A stretch of DNA of 6,169 nt from Thiomonas sp. (GTDB lineage: Bacteria > Pseudomonadota > Gammaproteobacteria > Burkholderiales > Burkholderiaceae_C): contig JAQTVS010000173.1 in the NCBI GenBank assembly GCA_028706735.1, positions 1 to 6,169 on the forward strand, in the 5' to 3' direction. Below the pieces are notes generated by a model that saw only the letters and a program-made list of their open reading frames with translations, searched no databases and was not told the origin of the DNA. Position numbers and translations under genes: made by a program. This document shows positions 1-5,995 of the stretch, piece by piece (positions within the stretch are counted from its first letter, which is position 1; each line of letters begins with the position of its first letter).

Positions 1-167
1 TAGGAGCCTGTCGGGCTTTGGAATCGTCGGCTGCAAATGGGCCGCAGCGGTCCATTTTTCACCGTCTTTTTGACCCATAGCGGGGCTATGGGTCTACAAA
101 TCCGGCAAAAACTGTCCTCGCTGGGCCCCATTTTCGCTTTCGACGACCAAAGCCCGACAGGCTCCTA
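1..167. repeat. 167-bp long imperfect palindrome with perfect 21-bp terminal inverted repeats
   Basis: Bases 1-21 are the exact reverse complement of 147-167; the ends read TAGGAGCCTG... and ...CAGGCTCCTA. The symmetry continues inward. TCGTCG at 24-29 pairs with 141-146 after a 2-nt bulge, and AAATGGG at 35-41 pairs with CCCATTT-like bases near 127-134. A pyrimidine-rich stretch at 54-71 faces a purine-rich one near 95-112 with mismatches. The centre is a perfect 10-bp stem, 72-81 with 85-94, around a 3-nt loop. The arms are 81 and 83 nt, so the whole element folds back on itself. No ORF lies inside. This matches a MITE-like or large REP-type interspersed repeat. The outer TA, or the CTAG at 165-168, could be target sequence, but the left flank is outside the window. 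Identity as a mobile repeat is inference; the palindrome is directly visible. Confidence 0.8.
72..94. other. Central perfect hairpin of the palindromic repeat
   Basis: GACCCATAGC (72-81) and GCTATGGGTC (85-94) are perfect reverse complements separated by GGG. This is the apex of the larger fold-back. It would form a stable hairpin in RNA or single-stranded DNA from either strand. No U-tract follows directly, so an intrinsic terminator is not supported. The T-rich and A-rich stretches flanking it belong to the outer stem. Confidence 0.75.
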
Positions 168-361
168 GAGGGTTTTTATTACGTTCTTCGGGGATAAATG
201 TGATTTCAGTTTGCAATATTGAGAGATTGTGGCTTTTTCAGCACTTCAATGTATCGATGTGTGACTTTTTGGTCTGAAACAGCTTCGACACATTGCACAT
301 TCGGATTAGGTTTCGGTGTCGCGCGCACAATAGAGGTTTAGCCGTCTTCAAGGCCCTCATC
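168..361 (+). promoter_or_regulatory. AT-rich non-coding leader and presumed promoter region of the DEAD-box helicase gene
   Basis: These 194 bases carry no supportable gene. Positions 168-300 are clearly richer in A and T than the rest of the window, as expected for a promoter or 5' UTR. I find no convincing sigma-70 pair: TTGTGG at 227-232 with TGTATC at 250-255 has 17-bp spacing but a poor -10. A weak 6-bp inverted repeat, ATGTGT (257-262) with ACACAT (288-293), is present. An AAGG at 350-353 sits 8 nt before the ATG at 362 and is the likely ribosome binding site. Long, regulated leaders are known for deaD/csdA in enterobacteria, so post-transcriptional or cold-shock control is plausible, but nothing here proves it. 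Confidence 0.4.
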
Positions 362-2359
362 ATGACTTCCCAAGAAATCTCTCCCTTCGCTGAACTCGGC
401 TTGCCCGAGCCGTTGCTGCAAGCCCTGCGCGATGTGGGATATGAAACGCCGTCGCCCATTCAGGCGGCGACCATCCCGCCCTTGCTGGCCGGGCGCGACG
501 TGCTCGGCCAGGCGCAGACCGGCACCGGCAAGACGGCGGCGTTTGCGCTGCCCATCCTGGCGAAAATCGACTGCAATGCACGCCACACCCAGGCGCTGGT
601 GCTGGCGCCCACGCGCGAGCTGGCCATCCAGGTGGCCGAGGCGTTTGCGCGCTATGCCACGCATCTGCCGGGTTTCAATGTGCTGCCCATCTATGGTGGA
701 CAAAGCTATGTGCCGCAGCTCGCCTCGCTCAAGCGCGGCGCGCATGTCGTGGTGGGCACGCCGGGGCGCATCATCGATCACCTGGAGCGCGGCACGCTCA
801 AGCTCGACCAACTGGCGCACATGGTGCTCGACGAGGCCGACGAAATGCTGCGCATGGGCTTCATCGACGATGTCGAGTCCATCCTGAAAAAAACCCCGCC
901 GCAGCGGCAGGTGGCGCTGTTTTCCGCCACCATGCCCTCGGCCATCCGGCGAATTGCGCAGACCTATCTGCGCGATCCGCAGGAGATCACCATCAAGGCG
1001 GCCACGACCACGGCGACGCACATTCAGCAGCGCTACTGGATGGTCAGCGGCCTGCACAAGCTCGACGCGCTCACACGCATTCTGGAGGTCGAGCCGTTCG
1101 AGGGCATGATCATCTTCGCCCGCACCAAGCAGGCGACCGAGGAATTGGCCGAGAAGCTTGCGGCGCGCGGTTTCACCGCCGCGGCGCTCAATGGCGACGT
1201 GCCGCAGGCGCTGCGTGAGCGCATGGTGCAGCGGCTCAAGGACGGCCAGCTTGACATCCTCGTGGCCACCGATGTGGCGGCGCGCGGGCTGGATGTGGAG
1301 CGCATCAGCCATGTGGTGAACTACGACATCCCGACGGATACCGAAAGCTATGTGCACCGCATTGGCCGCACCGGTCGTGCCGGGCGCAGTGGCGATGCCA
1401 TTCTGTTTGTCACGCCGCGCGAGCGGCATTTGCTGCGCGCCATCGAACGCGCCACGCGCCAGCCCATCACGCAGATGCAACTGCCCAGCACTGAAGCGGT
1501 GAATGACAGCCGCATCAGCCGCTTCATGGAGCGCATCACTGAAGCGCGCGAGCGGGAAGGGTTGGAGGATTACCAGCGTCTGGTCGAGCGTTACGAGCAG
1601 GAATTCGACATTCCGGCCATCGAGATTGCCGCGGCGCTGGCGCGCATGGTGCAGGGCAACAAGCCGCTGCTCATGCGCCCTGGCAGCGAACCGTCCTACA
1701 GCGCGGAGACCGAGGCCCCGCGCCGGGAGCGGGAACCACGCGAGGCCCGCGAAACGCGTGAGCCGCGCGCACCGCGCCCGGCGCGCGCGTCGCGCGACGA
1801 CGCGGCCCCTGCGCGTGCGCCGCGCGAGCGCGCCAAACCTCGCGATCTGGAGTCGTTCACTCAGACCCTGATGCAGGTGCGCGAAGAAGTGGGCGTGCCG
1901 CAGCGCACGGCGCATGCCGACACCGAGCACGCCGAGCGGCCTGCCCGGGCCGAGCGTGCGGCGCGCAGTGCGCCCGCCACGGGCGACGTGCGTTTCGAGA
2001 CCTACCGCGTCGAAGTCGGGCGCGATCACGGCGTGGAAGTGCGCAATCTGGTGGGGGCCATCGCCAACGAGGCCGGGCTTGAAAACAAGCACATCGGCAA
2101 TATCGCCATTCGCGGCGACCACAGCTTTGTCGAACTGCCCGAGGGCATGCCCAAGGATGTGTTCCGCACGCTGCAGAAAACCTGGGTGGGCGGACGGCAA
2201 TTGCAGCTCAGCAAATCTGAGCCGGTGCGCGACGCTGGGGAACGCCCGGCAACGCGCGCGCCAGCGCGGCGCTTTGACGCGGGCGATGCGCCAGCCGCAC
2301 CCAAGCGCCGCGCCGCGCCGATGCCCGCAGGCAGCAAATCGTTCAAACGCAAGCCTTGA
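362..2359 (+). CDS. deaD: ATP-dependent DEAD-box RNA helicase, DeaD/CsdA type
   Basis: This 665-residue cytoplasmic helicase would unwind short RNA duplexes using ATP; family members act in ribosome assembly, mRNA decay and low-temperature growth. All core motifs are intact: Q motif GYETPSPIQ (26-34), Walker A AQTGTGKT (51-58), PTRELA (83-88), GG (112-113), TPGR (133-136), DEAD (157-160), SAT (188-190), IIFARTK (250-256), ATDVAARGLD (302-311) and HRIGRTGR (332-339). Residues about 360-435 match the helical region that serves for dimerisation in CsdA. An Arg/Glu/Ala-rich, probably disordered linker (about 440-540) leads to a DbpA-like RNA-binding domain (about 543-617), and a basic tail ends in KSFKRKP. 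I chose ATG 362 over the in-frame ATG at 293: homologues start near MTSQ..PFAELGL, AAGG lies 8 nt upstream, and the 23 extra residues look like translated leader. The DbpA-like domain could suggest DbpA, but the length and long linker favour DeaD. Confidence 0.95.
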   Translation: MTSQEISPFAELGLPEPLLQALRDVGYETPSPIQAATIPPLLAGRDVLGQAQTGTGKTAAFALPILAKIDCNARHTQALVLAPTRELAIQVAEAFARYATHLPGFNVLPIYGGQSYVPQLASLKRGAHVVVGTPGRIIDHLERGTLKLDQLAHMVLDEADEMLRMGFIDDVESILKKTPPQRQVALFSATMPSAIRRIAQTYLRDPQEITIKAATTTATHIQQRYWMVSGLHKLDALTRILEVEPFEGMIIFARTKQATEELAEKLAARGFTAAALNGDVPQALRERMVQRLKDGQLDILVATDVAARGLDVERISHVVNYDIPTDTESYVHRIGRTGRAGRSGDAILFVTPRERHLLRAIERATRQPITQMQLPSTEAVNDSRISRFMERITEAREREGLEDYQRLVERYEQEFDIPAIEIAAALARMVQGNKPLLMRPGSEPSYSAETEAPRREREPREARETREPRAPRPARASRDDAAPARAPRERAKPRDLESFTQTLMQVREEVGVPQRTAHADTEHAERPARAERAARSAPATGDVRFETYRVEVGRDHGVEVRNLVGAIANEAGLENKHIGNIAIRGDHSFVELPEGMPKDVFRTLQKTWVGGRQLQLSKSEPVRDAGERPATRAPARRFDAGDAPAAPKRRAAPMPAGSKSFKRKP

Positions 2360-2389
2360 GGCAACGGTCAGTGCCCCAAAGCTTATCGC

Positions 2390-2671
2390 TCAGGGTTTGA
2401 CGACGACGCCTTTCCAGAACGCCACCCGCCCGGCAATTTCCTTGGCGGCGGGTTTGGGGTCGGGATAGAACCACACCGCGTCGGGGTTGCGTCGTCCGTT
2501 CGCCACGAGGGTGTAGTAGTGCGCTGTTCCCTTCCAGGGGCAGGTGGTGTGCGTGGCGCTCGGCTCCAGTATGCCGGGCTGCACGGTGTCGAGCGGGAAG
2601 TAATGATTGCCTTCGACGACCACGGTATCGTCGCTTTCCGCGACTACTGCATCGTTCCAGATTGCGCGCAT
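2390..2671 (-). CDS. DUF427 domain-containing protein (PF04248)
   Basis: This small, probably soluble protein of 93 residues is essentially one DUF427 domain. Recognisable family features are the start MRAIWNDAVVAESDDT, YFPLDTV (24-30), TCPWKGTAHYYTL (43-55, with Cys44-Pro-Trp-Lys-Gly) and the end DAVWFYPDPKPAAKEI followed by VAFWKGV. The biochemical function of the family is not established, and I do not assign one. An in-frame ATG at 2770 would add 33 residues that do not resemble the family. The ATG at 2671 has GGAG (plus-strand CTCC at 2680-2683) 6 nt upstream, so it is the better start. The gene is monocistronic as far as can be seen. It converges on deaD with only 30 bp between the stop codons and is divergent from the SpmA/SpmB gene. 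Confidence 0.88.
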   Translation of the reverse strand: MRAIWNDAVVAESDDTVVVEGNHYFPLDTVQPGILEPSATHTTCPWKGTAHYYTLVANGRRNPDAVWFYPDPKPAAKEIAGRVAFWKGVVVKP

Positions 2672-2872
2672 GGTGTGTGCTCCGTCGAGGTTGATGGACT
2701 GCACTGTGCCGCAAATCCGTCGCCCAGAGAAACCGCAGGGAATTTGTCCTTGCGGATGGGCCGCACCCAAGATGTGCGGACACGGGGCAGGCTGGTTCTG
2801 CGTTGCAATTGCGGCAGCTTGTGGCGATTCCTTGTGCGATAGTTCACGGCAGAATTTTCTTCAAGACATCTC
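2672..2872. promoter_or_regulatory. Divergent intergenic region between DUF427 and SpmA/SpmB genes
   Basis: These 201 bases must hold the promoters of both flanking genes. TGCGG (2751-2755), CCGCAC (2761-2766) and GTGCGG (2774-2779) are arranged so that the middle element can pair with either neighbour. A second dyad is CTGC-N3-GCAATTGC-N1-GCAG (2798-2817), centred about 65 bp upstream of the plus-strand start; it could be an operator. For the minus strand a weak sigma-70-like pair exists: TTGGGT (complement of 2765-2770) and ACAAAT (complement of 2742-2747), spaced by 17 bp. For the plus strand I find no good promoter, and the ribosome binding site is poor (AAGA at 2863-2866). None of these sites is more than suggestive. 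Confidence 0.35.
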
Positions 2873-4108
2873 ATGCTCAACCGCCTCTGGCTTGGATTTT
2901 TTCTGGTCGCCGCCCTCGCTGCACTGGCGCGCTGGCTGCTGGCGGGCGATGCGGCCGTATTCGCCGCGATCACCGAAAGCCTGTTCGCCATGGCCAAGCT
3001 CTCGGTCGAGGTCATGGTGCTGCTGTTCGGCACGCTCACCCTGTGGCTGGGGCTGCTGCGCATCGCCGAGCGCGCGGGGCTGGTGGAGGTGCTGGCGCGA
3101 GCGCTCGGGCCGCTGTTCAAGCGGTTGATGCCGGAGGTGCCCGAGGGGCATCCCGCCATTGGCTTGATCACCCTGAACTTCGCCGCCAATGTGCTGGGGC
3201 TGGACAACGCCGCCACGCCCATCGGCCTGCGCGCCATGCGCGAACTGCAGACGCTCAATCCCAGCCAGGACACGGCGAGCAATGCGCAAATCCTGTTCCT
3301 GGTGCTCAACGCCTCGTCGCTGACGCTGCTGCCGGTGAGCATCTTCATGTACCGCGCGCAGCAGGGCGCGCCCGACCCGACGCTGGTGTTCCTGCCCATT
3401 CTGATCGCCACCAGCGCGTCCACGCTGGCCGGCCTGCTCAGCGTGGCGTGGATGCAGCGGCTCAAACTCTGGGACCCGGTGGCGCTGGCCTATCTGGGCG
3501 GCGGTGCGCTCTTGCTGGGCGCACTGCTCGCGGGGTTGGCGACGCTCAGCGCGGCGGCGCTGGCCAGCGTCTCGGCGCTGGTCGGCAATCTGGTGCTGTT
3601 CGGCGTCATCCTCATGTTTCTGCTGGCTGGCGCGGTGAAGCGCGTGCCGGTGTATGAAGCCTTCATCGAAGGCGCCAAGGACGGTTTTGGCGTGGCGCGC
3701 GACCTGTTGCCCTATCTGGTGGCCATGCTGTGCGCGGTAGGCGTGTTGCGCGCCTCGGGCGCGCTGGGCTATGCGCTGGAGGGCATCCGCTGGGTGGTGC
3801 ATGGGCTGGGCATGAATACCGACTTCGTTGCGGCGCTGCCCACGGCGCTGGTCAAGCCGTTCTCGGGCAGCGCGGCGCGCGCCATGCTGATCGAGACCAT
3901 GCAGCACTATGGTGTGGACAGCTACCCGGCGCTGCTCGCGGCGACCATGCAGGGCAGCACCGAGACCACGTTCTATGTGGTGGCGGTGTACTTCGGTGCG
4001 GTGGGCATCAAGCGCGTGCGCCATACCGTGGGCTGTGCGCTGGCGGCCGATCTGGCCGGCATCATCGCGTCGATCGCGGTGTGCGCGTGGTTCTTCGCGC
4101 CGCGTTGA
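2873..4108 (+). CDS. Fused SpmA-SpmB nucleoside-recognition (Gate) domain membrane protein
   Basis: This 411-residue integral inner-membrane protein joins the equivalents of Bacillus spore maturation proteins SpmA and SpmB. The N-terminal half carries the SpmA signature NFAANVLGLDNAATPIGL (102-119) followed by AMRELQTLNP. The C-terminal half is SpmB-like: VPVYEAFIEGAKDGF (268-282), PYLVAMLCAVGVLRASGAL (290-308), ALPTALVKPFSGSAAR (331-346), MQGSTETTFYVVAVYFGAVGIK (369-390) and ADLAGIIAS near the end. About eight to ten hydrophobic segments are visible, including near 5-25, 44-63, 147-165, 172-193, 208-262, 283-302 and 394-409. Both halves belong to the Gate/nucleoside-recognition superfamily, so transport of a small solute or nucleoside is conceivable but unproven, and sporulation is not expected in this host. 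ATG 2873 is the only start: no other ATG, GTG or TTG occurs between it and the in-frame stop at 2840-2842. The Shine-Dalgarno is weak. The stop lies 12 bp from that of the convergent neighbour. Confidence 0.9.
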   Translation: MLNRLWLGFFLVAALAALARWLLAGDAAVFAAITESLFAMAKLSVEVMVLLFGTLTLWLGLLRIAERAGLVEVLARALGPLFKRLMPEVPEGHPAIGLITLNFAANVLGLDNAATPIGLRAMRELQTLNPSQDTASNAQILFLVLNASSLTLLPVSIFMYRAQQGAPDPTLVFLPILIATSASTLAGLLSVAWMQRLKLWDPVALAYLGGGALLLGALLAGLATLSAAALASVSALVGNLVLFGVILMFLLAGAVKRVPVYEAFIEGAKDGFGVARDLLPYLVAMLCAVGVLRASGALGYALEGIRWVVHGLGMNTDFVAALPTALVKPFSGSAARAMLIETMQHYGVDSYPALLAATMQGSTETTFYVVAVYFGAVGIKRVRHTVGCALAADLAGIIASIAVCAWFFAPR

Positions 4109-4120
4109 GCCCAGTGCGGC

Positions 4121-4666
4121 CTACTTGCCGAGCTCGCGCAGCAGGGCAACGGCCTTGGCCTCGCCATGCTTGGCCACCAGCGCGTTCTTGATTTCCGGGA
4201 GCAGGGCGAGCAACTGGTCGGGCGTCTGGCATTGCTCGATCTTGAGTTGCAGGCCGTAGGCCTTGAGCATGCCGAGGTGCTTGCTCACTAAGCCGTTGAT
4301 CTGCTCGTAAAGGCTGGAAAAATCGGCGGAGGAGTTGATTTTTCCGGATGGGGTGCGCGTGTCGAGCGCCAGTTCGGATGGAAGTTTGTCATCATCATGC
4401 AAGAACGAATCCACCTTCTCCTCAGCGTGTGCGGCAGCCGGCGGCTCGGGTGCTGCAGGTACAGCGATCAGTTCCTGCGCGAGCAGTTGTTCCAGCGCGT
4501 CGTCGGGCGCGGAGATGGCCTGCATCAACTCCCGCAGGGTTTGCACGTCGCGTTTGCCGTCCACCAGAAGCAGCACATTGCGCAAGACGCGCGATTGCAG
4601 AACGGCCCGCTTGGCGATCTCCTCCTGTCCCTTTCCGGTTTTGAATAACAAGCTCTCTGGGTGCAT
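4121..4666 (-). CDS. Hypothetical protein, helical N- and C-terminal domains joined by a Pro/Ala linker
   Basis: I do not recognise a named family for this 181-residue protein. The N-terminal part (1-68) is predicted mainly helical and basic: FKTGKGQEEIAKR (8-20), then VLRNVLLLVDGKRDVQTL (28-45) and an acidic helix ALEQLLAQELI (57-67). This resembles the short N-terminal module of many uncharacterised betaproteobacterial proteins with an '..LLLVDGkR.v..L' pattern, possibly winged-helix-like (inference). Residues 69-112 are low-complexity (VPAAPEPPAAAHAEE, then an acidic HDDDK). The C-terminal part (113-181) is again helical, with one Cys at 146. No signal peptide or membrane segment is seen, so it is probably cytoplasmic. 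The start at 4666 has only a weak upstream GAGAA. Coding potential is supported by the globular/linker composition and by the absence of a better ORF on the other strand. It lies 81 bp downstream of the M20 hydrolase gene on the same strand and could be co-transcribed. Confidence 0.75.
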   Translation of the reverse strand: MHPESLLFKTGKGQEEIAKRAVLQSRVLRNVLLLVDGKRDVQTLRELMQAISAPDDALEQLLAQELIAVPAAPEPPAAAHAEEKVDSFLHDDDKLPSELALDTRTPSGKINSSADFSSLYEQINGLVSKHLGMLKAYGLQLKIEQCQTPDQLLALLPEIKNALVAKHGEAKAVALLRELGK

Positions 4667-4747
4667 GCCGACATTTCTCGCGCGAGTTCGAAACCATGCG
4701 GAGTTTAGGGCTTGGCGTGGGTTTGGTCGCCTGCGGGCAAGGCAGAT
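4667..4747 (-). other. Short spacer between M20 hydrolase and hypothetical gene
   Basis: These 81 bases separate two same-strand genes. I see no stem followed by a T-run that would act as an intrinsic terminator, only a 4-bp GCCT/AGGC stem just after the hydrolase stop. A TAAACT on the minus strand could be a poor -10, but no -35 is placed correctly. Read-through from the hydrolase operon, or an unrecognised promoter, are both possible. Confidence 0.3.
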
Positions 4748-5995
4748 TCAGCGCAGCAGATCGAACAGGGTGCGGGCGATGACTTGCGTGGCGCGGCGCA
4801 GGTCGTCGAGCACGAGGTGCTCGTCGGCGCGCTTGGCATTGCTTTCCCGCACGGTGCGGGGGCCGGCGCCGTAGATCACGGCGGGTATGCCATGCTCGGC
4901 ATACAGGCGCACATCGGTGTAGAGCGGGGTGCCGATCACCGGGATGGGTTCGCCGAACAGGGTTTGCGCATGGTGCTGCAGCGGCGTCGCCAGGCGCTCG
5001 AATCCGGGAATGGGTTTGAGCGCGCGCGCGAGCAGCATGCGGCGGATGTCCACGGTGATGCCGGGAACGGTGGCGGCGGCCTGTTCGATGACGCGCCGCA
5101 GTTCGGCTTCGACCGTGGCCGGGTCTTCTTCGGGGATCATGCGGCGATCGAGTTTGAGCACCACCTTGCCCGGCACGACGTTGGTGTTGGCGCCGCCTTC
5201 GATCAGTCCGACGTTGAGATACGGGTGGTCGATGCCTTGCACCTGCGAATGCACCTTGCGGTAGAGCGCGTTCTGGGCATAGAGGGCGTTCAGTACGGCC
5301 ACGGCGCCCTGCAGCGCGTCCACGCCGGTGTGCGGAATGGCGGCGTGCGCCATGACGCCGTGCACCGTCACTTCAAGTTGCAGGCAGCCGTTGTGGGCGT
5401 TGACCACTTGATAGCTGAAGCCTGCGGCGATTTCCAGATCGGGGCGGGTCAGGCCGTGTTCCAGCAGCCAGCCGGGGCCGAGGGCGCCGCCAAACTCTTC
5501 GTCGTAGGTGAAGTGCAGTTCGATGCCGCCCTTGAGCGGCACGCCCAGCGCCTCAAGGGCGCGCACGGCGAAGGTGTAGGTGGTGAAGTCGCATTTGCTC
5601 ACGGCGGCGGCGCGGCCGTAGAGCTTGCCGTCTTCGATTTCGCCGCCATAGGGGTCGTGTGTCCAGCCTTCGCCCGGTGGCACCACGTCGCCGTGGGCGT
5701 TGAGCGCGATGACTGGGCCGCCTGCGCCGTAAGGGCGTCGCACGATGAGGTTGGTGATCGACTGTAGGCCATGCGCTTTGCACACTTCTGGGGGAATGGC
5801 GACCTTCTCTGCCGTCATGCCGAAGTCGGCCAGCAATTGCGCTGTGCGTTCTGCGTGCGGGGCGTTGTTGCCCGGAGGGGTGTCGGTGGGCACGCGCACC
5901 AGTTCCTGCAACATGCGGGTCTGTTCGTCGAAATGGGTATCGACCCAATGATCGAGTGCGGCGTAGGGCGTGGGGTTGGAAGCGCTGTCGGTCAT
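4748..5995 (-). CDS. M20-family metallopeptidase/deacylase, ArgE/DapE-like, with atypical metal-ligand positions
   Basis: This 415-residue cytoplasmic hydrolase has the M20 two-domain plan: a catalytic domain with an inserted dimerisation domain (about 205-315). Family enzymes remove acyl groups from amino acids or cleave related amides. HGDVVPPGEGW (101-111) gives the first metal His101 with Asp103. TYDEEFGG (163-170) gives the catalytic base Glu166 and ligand Glu167. VHGVMAHAAIP (211-221) gives the dimer-domain His217, and NTNVVPGKVVLKLDRR (270-285) is typical. GTPLYTDVRLYAEHGIPAV (355-373) is also typical. Three expected ligands look replaced: the bridging Asp of GRGAADMKG is Val132 in GRAAAVSKCD (127-136), the GEP-type Glu is near Phe193 in AAGFSYQVVNAHNG, and the terminal His is Lys388 in NAKRADEHL. 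The substrate is unknown; ArgE or DapE itself is not supported. The start overlaps the upstream stop (ATGA) and has no Shine-Dalgarno, which suggests translational coupling. Confidence 0.87.
   Translation of the reverse strand: MTDSASNPTPYAALDHWVDTHFDEQTRMLQELVRVPTDTPPGNNAPHAERTAQLLADFGMTAEKVAIPPEVCKAHGLQSITNLIVRRPYGAGGPVIALNAHGDVVPPGEGWTHDPYGGEIEDGKLYGRAAAVSKCDFTTYTFAVRALEALGVPLKGGIELHFTYDEEFGGALGPGWLLEHGLTRPDLEIAAGFSYQVVNAHNGCLQLEVTVHGVMAHAAIPHTGVDALQGAVAVLNALYAQNALYRKVHSQVQGIDHPYLNVGLIEGGANTNVVPGKVVLKLDRRMIPEEDPATVEAELRRVIEQAAATVPGITVDIRRMLLARALKPIPGFERLATPLQHHAQTLFGEPIPVIGTPLYTDVRLYAEHGIPAVIYGAGPRTVRESNAKRADEHLVLDDLRRATQVIARTLFDLLR

Noticed and set aside
293..361. Upstream in-frame ATG that would extend the helicase by 23 residues
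   Set aside because: The extension is Arg-rich and unlike family N-termini, and no ribosome binding site precedes 293. ATG 362 has AAGG at a proper distance and a family-like start.
887..893. Run of seven A in the helicase gene as a possible frameshift site
   Set aside because: It encodes conserved Lys-Lys in phase AAA AAA ACC, which is not a canonical X XXY YYZ slippery heptamer. The frame continues intact on both sides.
338..2200. 620-codon open frame antisense to the helicase gene
   Set aside because: It is His/Arg/Gly-rich with no recognisable domain and mirrors a high-GC coding strand. The helicase on the plus strand has every family motif.
2360..2389. Possible bidirectional terminator between deaD and DUF427
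   Set aside because: Only a 4-bp GGCA/TGCC stem (2360-2363 with 2372-2375) is present, without a T-run on either strand.
2672..2770. Upstream in-frame ATG that would extend the DUF427 protein by 33 residues
   Set aside because: The added residues do not resemble the family. The ATG at 2671 has a GGAG 6 nt upstream and begins at the domain boundary.
2861..4024. 387-codon open frame antisense to the SpmA/SpmB gene
   Set aside because: Its composition is Gln/His/Arg-rich with no domain, as expected for the complement of Leu/Ala-rich membrane-protein codons.
4109..4120. Possible terminator between the SpmA/SpmB gene and the hypothetical gene
   Set aside because: The 12-bp gap is too short and has no stem with a T-tract. 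Any terminator would lie inside coding sequence, and I see none.
4712..5767. 351-codon open frame antisense to the M20 hydrolase gene
   Set aside because: It is Gly/Val/His-rich with no domain. The minus strand encodes clear M20 motifs.
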